Origin: Actinomycetota bacterium
Lineage (GTDB): Bacteria > Actinomycetota > Thermoleophilia > Gaiellales > Gaiellaceae
Direction of reading: 5' to 3'
Assembly (NCBI GenBank): GCA_013816245.1
Contig: JACDEU010000008.1
Coordinates: 1 to 48,356 of the forward strand
DNA length: 48,356 bases
Shown: positions 7,363 through 14,892 of the stretch, one piece after another
How positions within the stretch are numbered: the first letter of the stretch is position 1
How the letters are laid out: every line of letters starts with the position of its first letter
The notes under the pieces: model-generated
The model's database searches: none
What the model saw: the letters and a program-made list of their open reading frames with translations, nothing else
Told to the model about the DNA's origin: nothing
Translations under genes and position numbers: made by a program

Positions 7363-8319
7363 TTATCCCTCGAACGCGGCGAGGTCGGCGCGCCAGCGCT
7401 CGGTGTGCTCGCCAAGGAGCGGACCCTTCTCCACGGACACGTGCTCATCGAACCATTCCGCTGCCTCTGCCAGCGTCGCGACGGGGCCGACCATGACGTC
7501 CTCGCCCTCGAAGAGTTCGAGCCAGCGAGCCAGCGGCCGCTTGCGAAAGACCTCGGCGAGCTCGGCGGCGAGCGCTTCCTGGTCTTCCTGGTAGTGGCGC
7601 TCGACGAGGTCGAGACGCTCGATGAGCTCGCAGAGGCGGTGCCAGAACTTCGGCTCGACGGGAGTGACGGTGAGGAAGCGGTCGTCCGCGGTCTCGTACG
7701 TGCGGTAGCACGCGAGCCCGCCGGTGAGCGTGCGCTCGGGCTCGCCGCGCAGCCGGTGCGCTGCGAGTTTGTGGGCGTTGTGGGTCATCGAGACAACGAG
7801 GTGCGTTCCGCGTCTCGTGCGTTCGCGTTCGAGCAGAGCGGCGAGAATCTCGATGACCGCAGAGAGCGAGCCGCCTGCGAGGTCGGCGATCTGCACCGGA
7901 GGCAACGCGGGGGCGGTGTCGGCGAGCAGTCCGGCCCAGCCTTGGTAGTTGAGGTCGTGACCCGCGCGCGTGTCGCCGGCGCCGAAACCGGTGATTGAGC
8001 AATACACGACCGTGTCGGGAAGATCGGACTTGCCGAGGCCGAGCCTCTCTGCGACACCGGGGCGGAATCCTTCGAGCACGACGTCGGCGTGGGCCGCGAG
8101 CGCAGGGCCAAGGCCGCGGTCTCGTTCGAGGTCCCAGACCACCGATTCCTTGCCCGCGTTGAGCGCGTCGTCCCAGCCGGGAGCGACCGAACGGAGCGGA
8201 TCCCCGTCGGGCGTCTCCACCCGCACGACCCGCGCACCGAGCCGCAGGAGCTCGCGACTGGCGAAGGGACCGGGCAGGTAGCGCGTGAAATCGACCACCA
8301 GCAGGCCGCTTAGCACCAC
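7363..8319 (-). CDS. CaiB/BaiF-type (class III) CoA-transferase
   Basis: A 318-aa acyl-CoA transferase. The N-terminal segment LVVDFTRYLPGPFASRELLRLGARVVRVETPDGDPLR is the family signature. The probable nucleophile is Asp146 in PVQIADLAGG, and NAGKESVVWDLERDRG and ITGFGAGD are further conserved stretches. It moves CoA between carboxylic acids, for example in carnitine, formyl/oxalyl or branched-acid metabolism. It is shorter than the usual 380-450 aa, with a reduced C-terminal lobe. The start is GTG 8319, 7 nt after a TAGCGT box (minus strand 8332-8327); GTG 8316 is an alternative. It diverges from the TetR gene across 30 bp. Confidence 0.85.
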   Translation of the reverse strand: MVLSGLLVVDFTRYLPGPFASRELLRLGARVVRVETPDGDPLRSVAPGWDDALNAGKESVVWDLERDRGLGPALAAHADVVLEGFRPGVAERLGLGKSDLPDTVVYCSITGFGAGDTRAGHDLNYQGWAGLLADTAPALPPVQIADLAGGSLSAVIEILAALLERERTRRGTHLVVSMTHNAHKLAAHRLRGEPERTLTGGLACYRTYETADDRFLTVTPVEPKFWHRLCELIERLDLVERHYQEDQEALAAELAEVFRKRPLARWLELFEGEDVMVGPVATLAEAAEWFDEHVSVEKGPLLGEHTERWRADLAAFEG

Positions 8320-8326
8320 TTCCGCG

Positions 8327-8342
8327 ACGCTACCACTACACT
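8327..8342. promoter_or_regulatory. Divergent -10 boxes between the CoA-transferase and TetR genes
   Basis: TAGCGT on the minus strand (8332-8327) lies 7 nt before GTG 8319. TACACT on the plus strand (8337-8342) lies 7 nt before TTG 8350. Both genes lack a Shine-Dalgarno. The two boxes are only 4 bp apart, so the polymerases should exclude one another. Confidence 0.5.
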
Positions 8343-8349
8343 CCGACCG

Positions 8350-8967
8350 TTGAGCGACCGTTCTGGAGGACAGGAGGACAAGCGTCGGCTCATTCTCGAC
8401 GCGGCCGTGCGCGTCTTTGCGCGCAAGGGCTACCACACCTGCAGGGTCGGTGACATCGCCGAGGAAGCAGGTGTCGCGCATGGTCTGCTCTACCACTACT
8501 TCCGTTCGAAGGAAGAGCTGCTCGAGACGATCTTCCGCGAGACGTGGCGGGACGTGCTCGACGCCGTGCGCGCGGTCGAGGAAACCGACGAGACTGCACG
8601 CGACCGTCTTGCCGGGATCGCGAAGATCCTGTTGCGTGCGTGGCGACGCGATCCTGACCTCGTGCGCGTGCTCGTGCGCGAGGTGACTCGCAGCTCGCAC
8701 CTGCAACAGCGCATCGACGAGATCGAGGCCGCCTTCGCCGGCCTCGAGCGCATCATCGCCCGAGGTCAGGAGGTGGGTGAGTTCCGCCAGGACCTCGATC
8801 CGCGCATGGCGAGCTATGTCTTTTACGGCGCGCTCGAGGAGATCCTCACCGGCTGGGTGCTCGGCAAGCTCGAGGACGGGGACGAGGCGATCGCGCGAGC
8901 GGAGGACACGGTCGTTCAGGTGATCTGCGGCGGCCTCGCCGCCGACCGCGAAGCCGCCAAGGTCTGA
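8350..8967 (+). CDS. TetR-family transcriptional regulator
   Basis: A 205-aa TetR repressor. The N-terminal DNA-binding domain RRLILDAAVRVFARKGYHTCRVGDIAEEAGVAHGLLYHYFRSKEELL is textbook. The C-terminal domain (LLRAWRRDPDLVRVLVREVTR, GEFRQDLDPRMASYVFYGALEEIL) resembles regulators of fatty-acid degradation such as Bacillus FadR. It probably senses an acyl-CoA and may control nearby CoA-transferase or acyl-CoA dehydrogenase genes. The start is TTG 8350 with a TACACT box 7 nt upstream, so it is probably leaderless. The MFS gene follows after 4 nt. Confidence 0.88.
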   Translation: MSDRSGGQEDKRRLILDAAVRVFARKGYHTCRVGDIAEEAGVAHGLLYHYFRSKEELLETIFRETWRDVLDAVRAVEETDETARDRLAGIAKILLRAWRRDPDLVRVLVREVTRSSHLQQRIDEIEAAFAGLERIIARGQEVGEFRQDLDPRMASYVFYGALEEILTGWVLGKLEDGDEAIARAEDTVVQVICGGLAADREAAKV

Positions 8968-8971
8968 CGTA

Positions 8972-10243
8972 GTGACACAGGTCACCGCGCAAGCCGCCCG
9001 GGCGTTGGGCGCGGTCAGGCGGAGCGTCTTCTGGATTCTCGGGGCCGGCGCGTTCGGGCTCGCCTTCTCGATCACGACGACGGCGGCCTACCTGCCGCCG
9101 CTGCTGCACCGCTTCACCGAGTCGGGCACCCTGATCGGGCTCGTGCTCGGTGCGGAGGGTGTGTTCGCCCTCCTGCTGTCACCGGTGATCGGTCCGTGGA
9201 GCGACACGTTCCACACGCCCATGGGGCGCCGGCGCCCGTTCATGCTGGCCGCGCTCGGTCCGATCGGGTTCTGCTTGCTGCTGCTGCCGTTCATGCCGAA
9301 TCTCTGGACGACGACGCTGATCGTGCTCGCGTTCTTCTTCGCCTACTACGTCTACGAGCCGCCGTACCGCGGGCTCTATCCCGACATCTTGCCGCCGTCC
9401 ACGTACGGGCGGGCGCAGGGGATCCAGCACGTCCTACGCGGCATCGCGCTCGGCACGGCGCTCGTCGGGGGCGGCTTCCTGCTCAAGGTCTGGCACGCCG
9501 CACCGTTTGTGCTCGCTGCGTTCGTGACCACGGCGGCGTGCGCGGTCCCGATCCTCTTCATCAGGGAGGACGGTGGGCACGGTCGGGTCTTCGAAGGACT
9601 GACCGCGTATTTCAGGCGGAGCTGGTGCATCTTGCGCGAGGAGGCCGAAGTGCGCCGCTTCCTCCTGGCGAACGCGGCGTGGGAGGGGACGTTCGCGGCG
9701 GCACGCACGTTCGTCGTGCTGTACGTCCTCGACGGCCTGCACGAGTCGAAGGCGATCTCTTCCGCGCTGCTCGGCGCGGTTGCGACCGGCTACGTGATCG
9801 CCGCCTTGCTCGCGAGCAGGCTCGGCGATCGCTTCGGGATTGCACGTGTGATCTTCTTCTCGTCGTTCTTCTACGGCGGAGGCTTCCTGTTCGCGGGGGT
9901 CGCGACCACGTGGCACAACTGGTACTTCGCATTCATCGTCCCCCTCTCCGTGACGGGCGGCCTCGTGATGACGCTCGCATGGGGCTTGCTCTTCAAGCTG
10001 ATGCCGGAGGAGCACCGCGGCGCGATCTCCGGTCTCGCGACGACGACGAAAGGTCTCGGCCTCTTGCTGGGCGCGCCGGTCGCAGGCGCCGCGATCGACC
10101 TCGCGCGGCCGTATCTCCGTGCGACGGACGGGTACCAGATCTTGTGGCCGGTCTGCGGCATCCCGATCCTCGCCGCGATCCCGCTCGTGTACCGGCTGAT
10201 GCGCATCGAGCAGTCCGGCCCCGTCGAGCCCTCTCTCGGCTGA
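8972..10243 (+). CDS. MFS transporter, sugar/SLC45-like
   Basis: A 423-aa, 12-helix transporter. The loop GPWSDTFHTPMGRRRPFMLA and the segment AYYVYEPPYRGLYPDILPPSTYGRAQG recall the sucrose-transporter/SLC45 and GPH-like branch of MFS, which import glycosides with protons. The substrate is not determinable. The start is GTG 8972, 4 nt after the TetR stop, and its stop codon overlaps the ATG of the next gene (TGATG), so tetR, this MFS and the enolase-like gene look like one operon. Confidence 0.82.
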   Translation: MTQVTAQAARALGAVRRSVFWILGAGAFGLAFSITTTAAYLPPLLHRFTESGTLIGLVLGAEGVFALLLSPVIGPWSDTFHTPMGRRRPFMLAALGPIGFCLLLLPFMPNLWTTTLIVLAFFFAYYVYEPPYRGLYPDILPPSTYGRAQGIQHVLRGIALGTALVGGGFLLKVWHAAPFVLAAFVTTAACAVPILFIREDGGHGRVFEGLTAYFRRSWCILREEAEVRRFLLANAAWEGTFAAARTFVVLYVLDGLHESKAISSALLGAVATGYVIAALLASRLGDRFGIARVIFFSSFFYGGGFLFAGVATTWHNWYFAFIVPLSVTGGLVMTLAWGLLFKLMPEEHRGAISGLATTTKGLGLLLGAPVAGAAIDLARPYLRATDGYQILWPVCGIPILAAIPLVYRLMRIEQSGPVEPSLG

Positions 10244-11250
10244 TGGCGAATCTATGGGATCGTCTTCGCGGGCTCGAGTTGAACCTCGAGGACTTCGGCA
10301 CCGAGCGCAAGTCGGTCGACGTGTCGTCGCAGTTCACGCGCGTCTCGACGACGGCCGTCTTCGGCGGCGATGGGGCAGAGGGCCGCGGCGAGGACGTCAC
10401 GTACACGGCGAAGGATCACGAGGGGTTTCCGCAGCTCAAGCCTCCCGGGCAGACGACCCTGGAGGATTTTTCGGCGCAGCTCGACGGGCTGCCGCTGTTC
10501 GAGGGAGAACCAGGCATGGCGGCATCTCGCGATTACCGCCGCTGGGCGTTCGAGAGTGCTGCGCTCGATCTCGCGCTGCGCCAGAACGAGGTCTCACTCG
10601 GGGCCGCGCTCGAGCGGGAGTACGGCCCGGTCCGCTTCGTGGTCTCGACGCGCGACGACGCTTTTGCCTGGCTCGAGCACAACCCGGAGCTTGAGCTGAA
10701 GCTCGATCCCGAGAACGACTGGGATCGTCCCTTCATGGAGCGTCTCGCCGCGACGGGGCGGGTGCGCGTCCTGGATCTGAAGGCGTACTACACCGGGACG
10801 CCGGTCGACGTCGTTCCGGATCCGGAGCTGTACCGCACGGTCGTCGAGCTGTTCCCCGACGCGGTGCTCGAGGATGCTTCACTCGACGGTCAGTGCGGGA
10901 CGGTGGTGCAGGGACAGGAGGGACGCTTGAGCTTCGACGCGCCGATCCACTCCGTTGCCGACGTGCGCGCGCTTCCGGTCGAGCCGGGCTGGCTGAACAT
11001 CAAGCCGTCGCGGTTCGGCACGACCGCGCGCCTCCTCGAGTGCATCGAGGACTGTGATGCGAAGGGTGTCCAGATGTACGGCGGCGGCCAGTTCGAGCTC
11101 GGCGTCGGCCGGCGCCACATCCAGGTGCTGGCGTCGCTCTTCTACCCGGCCGGCCCGAACGACGTCGCGCCGAGCGAATACAACGCAGGCGGGCCGCGTC
11201 CAGGGCTTCCGCAGTCCCCACTCCCACCGCCGGAGGCGCGCGGGTTCTAG
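10243..11250 (+). CDS. Enolase-superfamily-like protein of unknown substrate
   Basis: A 335-aa protein. The C-terminal half has the enolase-superfamily barrel pattern: a strand ending LELKLDPEN, then VRVLDLKAYYTG, DAVLEDASLDG, LSFDAPIHSVADV, and WLNIKPSRFGTTARLLECIEDC followed by VQMYGGGQFELGVGRRHIQVLASLF. The lysine in NIKPSRFG and the acidic residues at strand ends could be the metal/base set of a dehydratase, racemase or o-succinylbenzoate-synthase-like enzyme. The N-terminal 100 residues are not the usual capping domain. I am fairly sure of the fold and not of the reaction. It overlaps the MFS stop by one base. Confidence 0.6.
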   Translation: MANLWDRLRGLELNLEDFGTERKSVDVSSQFTRVSTTAVFGGDGAEGRGEDVTYTAKDHEGFPQLKPPGQTTLEDFSAQLDGLPLFEGEPGMAASRDYRRWAFESAALDLALRQNEVSLGAALEREYGPVRFVVSTRDDAFAWLEHNPELELKLDPENDWDRPFMERLAATGRVRVLDLKAYYTGTPVDVVPDPELYRTVVELFPDAVLEDASLDGQCGTVVQGQEGRLSFDAPIHSVADVRALPVEPGWLNIKPSRFGTTARLLECIEDCDAKGVQMYGGGQFELGVGRRHIQVLASLFYPAGPNDVAPSEYNAGGPRPGLPQSPLPPPEARGF

Positions 11251-11260
11251 GATCGGCCTC

Positions 11261-11722
11261 GTGCAGACGTTCAACCTGTACGACGGTGATGACTGGGACT
11301 CGGAGAACGACCGTGACGGCTACCGACACCGCGTAACGGCGTTCGGCAAGCGTCTGGGCGCGACTCTGCTCGGCGGCAGTCTCTACGAGCTGCCTCCTGG
11401 GGAGAAGACGTGGCCGTACCACTACGAGCAGGGTTCCGAGGAATGGCTGCTGGTGGTCGCCGGGAACCCGACGCTGCGGTCGCCGGACAGCGAGCAGCTC
11501 CTGGAGCCGGGCGACGTGGCCGTCTTCCCGGAAGGGCCGGCGGGGGCGCACCAGGTGCTCAACAAGACGACCGAGCCGATCCGCGTCGTCCTCTTCTCGA
11601 AGTCGCCGCTCGCCGTCGTGCACTACCCGGACAGCGGCAAGGTCGGGGTCTGGTCGCAAGACGAGGGTTACCAGGCGATGCTGCGAACGGAGCCGAAGCT
11701 CGACTACTGGGAAGGCGAGTGA
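11261..11722 (+). CDS. Cupin-domain protein
   Basis: A 153-aa single-domain cupin. Motif 1 is seen in LYELPPGEKTWPYHYEQGSEEWLLVVAGNPTLR (His and Glu ligands in HYEQGSEEW) and motif 2 in LEPGDVAVFPEGPAGAHQVLNKT (His ligand). It could bind a metal for isomerase or dioxygenase chemistry, or be a sensor. It may cooperate with the enolase-like gene that ends 10 nt upstream. The start is GTG 11261. A TAGGAT box at 11248-11253, 7 nt upstream and using the preceding stop codon, implies an additional leaderless transcript. Confidence 0.85.
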   Translation: MQTFNLYDGDDWDSENDRDGYRHRVTAFGKRLGATLLGGSLYELPPGEKTWPYHYEQGSEEWLLVVAGNPTLRSPDSEQLLEPGDVAVFPEGPAGAHQVLNKTTEPIRVVLFSKSPLAVVHYPDSGKVGVWSQDEGYQAMLRTEPKLDYWEGE

Positions 11723-11723
11723 A

Positions 11724-11748
11724 CGCGCGAAAGCTGCGCTTTCGCGCG
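11724..11748 (+). terminator. Hairpin immediately after the cupin gene
   Basis: A perfect 11-bp stem (CGCGCGAAAGC, 11724-11734, with its complement at 11738-11748) and a 3-nt loop start one base after the cupin stop codon. There is no U tract. A related GAAAGC/GCTTTC palindrome recurs near 12020-12036 on the other side of the repeat element. Confidence 0.55.
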
Positions 11749-11757
11749 GAATTGGTA

Positions 11758-12006
11758 CGCCGCTTCGCGGGGGAACGTACGCGGGCAGAGCCCGCGCACT
11801 CCTCTACGAGGCCCTGCGGTTGGCGCTTTGGGGTGGTCCGTGTCTCCGGCCTGCGTTAGAGCGACTGCGCCTGCTCTAACCTCCGGCCCCTTGGTGTGGC
11901 CGGTGAACGGTTCAGCAGAACCAAGAGGGCCGGAGGCTAAGACCAGGCGGAGCCGGGCTTGGGGAGTGCGCGGGCTCCGCCCGCGTACGTTGTGCGCGAA
12001 GCGCCG
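11758..12006. repeat. Nested inverted-repeat element between convergent genes
   Basis: The 287-bp gap between the cupin gene and the convergent acyl-CoA dehydrogenase holds no convincing gene. Outer arms at 11758-11801 and 11964-12006 are about 90% complementary, and each contains its own GCGGGC/GCCCGC hairpin. Inner arms at 11880-11895 (CCTCCGGCCCCTTGGT) and 11920-11936 are complementary with one bulge. A GTTAGAGC/GCTCTAAC hairpin sits at 11855-11880. The layout resembles a MITE or compound REP element and could also terminate both convergent transcripts. Confidence 0.6.
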
Positions 12007-12009
12007 TCC

Positions 12010-13254
12010 CTAACGCCCGGACGAAAGCGAAGCTTTCGGCCGGTTTACGGAGGCCAACGCCGGCGCCCACGAACAGAGTGGCGACACGTCGCCGCCGCGG
12101 CCGTTCAGGTTCCTGAAGCCGAGCGCATGCTCGGCCTGCATCATCTTGTGAATCTGCGTCGTGCCTTCGTAGATGATCGGCGCGCGCGCGTTGCGGAAGT
12201 AACGCTCGATGCCGTACTCCGCCGAATAGCCGTACGCCCCGTGCACCTGAATCGCCAGGTGGGCCGCGCGGAACGCGGACTCCGTCGCATGCCACTTCGC
12301 CAGTGACGTCTCGCGCGTGTTGCGCAGACCCTGGTCTTTCATCCAAGCCGCCTGCATGACGAGCAGCTTCGACGTCTCGTACCCGAGCACCATCTCGGAG
12401 ATCATGTCCTGCACGAACTGGTACTTCCCGATCGGCTGTCCGAAGGTCTCGCGCTCGCGCGCGTACTCGACGGAGCGCTCGAGGCACGCACGGATCACGC
12501 CGACTCCGCCGGCGGCCACCGTGAAGCGGCCCTGGTCGAGCCCGTACATCGCGATCTCGAAGCCCTGGCCCTCCTCGCCGATCATGTTCTCCGCCGGGAC
12601 CTCGACGTTCTCGAAGAAGAGCTCCCCGGTCGACCCGGCCCAGATGCCGAGCTTGTGCTCGGTGTCGAGCGTCGTGAAGCCCGGCATGCCGCGCTCGACC
12701 ACGAACGCGGAGATTCCCTTGTGCTCCGCGGACGGATCGGTCTTTGCGAACACGAGCGCGTGATCCGCGACGTTCGCGTAGGAGATCCAGTTCTTCGAGC
12801 CGTTGAGGACATACGAGTCATCCTCGCGACGCGCGGTCGTCTTCATCGCCGCGACGTCTGAGCCGGCCGCCGGCTCGGTCAGTCCGAAGCACGCGAGCTT
12901 CTCGCCGCTCGCCTGTGGCACGAGCCAGCGCTGCTTCTGCTCCTCCGAGCCGTACTTGAGGAGAGCGAGCGAGTTGAGCCCGACGTGGACCGAGATCAGG
13001 GTGCGGAACGCCGCCTCGCCGCGCTCGATCTCCTCGCACGCGAGTGCCTCGCAGACGAAGTCGAGACCGGCGCCCCCGTACTCCTCGGGAATGACGATCC
13101 CGAGAATGCCCAGCTCGGCCATCCCCTGGATTGCGTCCAGGTCGAGGTGGTGGTTGATGTCGTTCTCGACGGCGTTCGGCAGGATCCGCTCGTCGACGAA
13201 GCGGCGCACGGTGTCCTGGAGGAGACGTTGCTCGTCTGTGAGCTCGAAGTCCAT
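12010..13254 (-). CDS. Acyl-CoA dehydrogenase (first of two)
   Basis: A 414-aa FAD-dependent acyl-CoA dehydrogenase catalysing alpha,beta-desaturation of an acyl-CoA. Seen are the N-terminal helical domain (FELTDEQRLLQDTVRRFVDE), the FAD-binding CFGLTEPAAGSDVAAMKTTA, the middle beta domain and the C-terminal YGYSAEYGIERYFRNARAPIIYEGTTQIHK with the catalytic Glu in YEGTTQ. Family members usually end near HALGFR; here about 33 further residues (NLNGRGGDVSP...) are read out of repeat-like DNA. ATG 13254 lies 8 nt after a TAGACT box (minus strand 13268-13263), so it is probably leaderless. Acyl substrate unknown. Confidence 0.92.
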   Translation of the reverse strand: MDFELTDEQRLLQDTVRRFVDERILPNAVENDINHHLDLDAIQGMAELGILGIVIPEEYGGAGLDFVCEALACEEIERGEAAFRTLISVHVGLNSLALLKYGSEEQKQRWLVPQASGEKLACFGLTEPAAGSDVAAMKTTARREDDSYVLNGSKNWISYANVADHALVFAKTDPSAEHKGISAFVVERGMPGFTTLDTEHKLGIWAGSTGELFFENVEVPAENMIGEEGQGFEIAMYGLDQGRFTVAAGGVGVIRACLERSVEYARERETFGQPIGKYQFVQDMISEMVLGYETSKLLVMQAAWMKDQGLRNTRETSLAKWHATESAFRAAHLAIQVHGAYGYSAEYGIERYFRNARAPIIYEGTTQIHKMMQAEHALGFRNLNGRGGDVSPLCSWAPALASVNRPKASLSSGR

Positions 13255-13261
13255 GACGGCC

Positions 13262-13268
13262 TAGTCTA
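13262..13268. promoter_or_regulatory. Single 7-bp site serving as -10 box in both directions
   Basis: The sequence TAGTCTA gives TAGTCT on the plus strand (9 nt before TTG 13277) and TAGACT on the minus strand (8 nt before ATG 13254). The gap between the acyl-CoA dehydrogenase and GH3 start codons is only 22 bp. Confidence 0.5.
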
Positions 13269-13276
13269 CGGACGCC

Positions 13277-14134
13277 TTGGGCGTTGCTGCCGTCATCACC
13301 ATGGCCACGCTGTTGGGGCTGACGCCGCACCAAAAGGCGGCGCTCGTGGTCGTCTCGGGGCTGCCCGCTCCGCCCGGCGTCGGCGGCGTGATCGTGCAGG
13401 GCTGGAACCGAGATGCGCCGCGGCCGCCGGGTACGCTCGTGTTCGTCGACCAGGAGGGCGGAAAGGTCAAGACATTTCCGCGCCTGCCGCCCCGGTCGTC
13501 GGCGCGGGCAATGCGAAGTGGGGCCGCGGCGTTCGCCTCCGGACGTGCGACCGGTGTTGCGCTTCGCGCCGCGGACGCCGATGTCGATCTCGCGCCGGTG
13601 CTCGACCTGCCGGACGGCCCGCTCGGCTCGCGCCAGTTTCGCTCGCCGTCCTTCGGCGTCGCGTTCGCCCGCGGGCTTGCGGCCGGCGGCGCGGGCGCCT
13701 GCGCCAAGCACTTCCCCGGGCTCGGCTCGCTGCCGTTCTCCACCGACGAGCACCCTTACGTGCGTGGCCGCGTTCGCGAGGCAGACCTTGCTCCGTACCG
13801 GTCGGCCATCGAAGGAGACGTTCCCTGCGTGATGGTCGGACACGGCGTCTACCCGAGCTTCGGACCGCGTCGCGCGACGCTCGAGCCGCGGTCCTACCGG
13901 CTCCTCCGCGAGCTCGGGTTCGAAGGAGTCGCGATCACGGACTCCCTCGACGTCGTTCGCGGGCATGCGACGGAGTGGGCCGTGGCCGCTGCGCGCGCAG
14001 GCGCCGACCTACTGCTGTTCACAAGCGGGAAAGACGCCGCGCGCGCCGTTCGGGTGCTCGTCCCGCTTGCGCGACGCGGTGAGCTCGACGAGCACGTCCG
14101 CCGCGTCCTGCGCTTTCGAGCTCGCCTAGGGTGA
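13277..14134 (+). CDS. Glycoside hydrolase family 3 domain protein (NagZ-like)
   Basis: A 285-aa TIM-barrel protein of the GH3 N-terminal domain. Family motifs visible are LVFVDQEGGKV, the substrate-lysine/histidine motif CAKHFPGLGSL, MVGHGVYPSF and the nucleophile Asp in GVAITDSLDVV. The usual LGRNWEYFGED-type insert and C-terminal domain are absent, as in short beta-N-acetylhexosaminidases that recycle peptidoglycan. It is somewhat shorter than NagZ (about 340 aa) and the DSLDV segment replaces the common DDLEM. No signal peptide is seen. TTG 13277 is the likely start; ATG 13301 is possible. The 3' end overlaps the convergent cytochrome gene by 9 bp. Confidence 0.75.
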   Translation: MGVAAVITMATLLGLTPHQKAALVVVSGLPAPPGVGGVIVQGWNRDAPRPPGTLVFVDQEGGKVKTFPRLPPRSSARAMRSGAAAFASGRATGVALRAADADVDLAPVLDLPDGPLGSRQFRSPSFGVAFARGLAAGGAGACAKHFPGLGSLPFSTDEHPYVRGRVREADLAPYRSAIEGDVPCVMVGHGVYPSFGPRRATLEPRSYRLLRELGFEGVAITDSLDVVRGHATEWAVAAARAGADLLLFTSGKDAARAVRVLVPLARRGELDEHVRRVLRFRARLG

Positions 14135-14876
14135 ACCTGAACTGGTCGCGACGAATGCCGCGACGTCGCGGATCTCCTGCTCGGTGAGCTTCTGAGCGAA
14201 GGAGGGCATACCGCGGCCTCCGCTTTCGACCTTTGCCTTGACTTGCGCGTAGCCGGGATGGAGGTCGTCGAGGTTGGGACCGATCTGCCCTGATGCACCC
14301 GCCGCCTTCAGCGTGTGGCACGTCGCGCAGGCATCGTTTACGAACACACTCTTCCCGTCGGCGGCGTGTGCATTGGCGGGAATGACGACGGTGGCCGGCG
14401 CCGACGCGGCCGCCGCGGGCGTGTCGCGCGTGTAGAGCCAGACCGCGCTCGTGTACCAGACGCCGATCAGCACCGAGAACAGAATCCCGCCGGCGATCGG
14501 CAGCACCGGCACGGGAAACCGGCGCAGTCTGTCGACCGCGATCTTCGCCGCGTAGGCGCCGTAGACCGCGCAGCCGAGGAGGGAGTGCAGGAGGACGCGC
14601 GTGTCAGGCTGGCGACCCGAGCTTGAAGATGCAGCGGTAGGCGACGGGCACCGTGAAGACGAACGCGAGATGGCCCGACCACCGGTGTGCCGGATTGACC
14701 CACACCGGCTTGCGCCACCGCAGCTTGCCGTAGATCCAGGTCCCCGAGAAGATCTGGAAACATGCGAGCGCGACGGCCGCGGAGGCGAAGGCGGCCTTGA
14801 GGTGGAGTCCTGGAAGAAGAGGCGGAAGTAGCCTCGCATTCGGCGATCTTCGGCAATTGACTGACCAGTCAATCAA
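14126..14876 (-). pseudogene. Membrane protein with C-terminal cytochrome c domain, frameshifted
   Basis: Two consecutive frames on the minus strand make one sensible protein of about 250 aa. Frame one (from TTG 14876) encodes two membrane helices (HLKAAFASAAVALACFQIF, HLAFVFTVPVAYRCIFKLG) and stops at TGA 14604-14606. The next frame continues with DTRVLLHSLLGCAVYGAYAAK, a fourth helix PIAGGILFSVLIGVWYTSAVWLY and a c-type cytochrome domain (DACATCHTL haem motif, axial Met in GRGMPSFAQ). A one-base change at 14607-14620 would restore reading. It resembles DUF6529-type cytochrome-linked membrane proteins. The break may be a real mutation or a sequence error. The start overlaps the palindrome at 14856-14873. 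Confidence 0.6.
14856..14873. promoter_or_regulatory. TetR-type operator palindrome upstream of acyl-CoA dehydrogenase
   Basis: An 18-bp perfect palindrome with 8-bp arms ATTGACTG and CAGTCAAT around AC. It is the size and style of operators bound by TetR-family acyl-CoA regulators. It ends 5 nt before a TACGCT -10-like box (14879-14884) and 19 nt before ATG 14893, and it covers the start of the divergent cytochrome gene. Confidence 0.6.
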
Positions 14877-14892
14877 GCTACGCTAGGGGGAG

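Noticed and set aside
11912-12487. A 191-codon minus-strand frame over the repeat element and dehydrogenase end
   Set aside because: Out of frame with the dehydrogenase and largely composed of repeat DNA; no domain.
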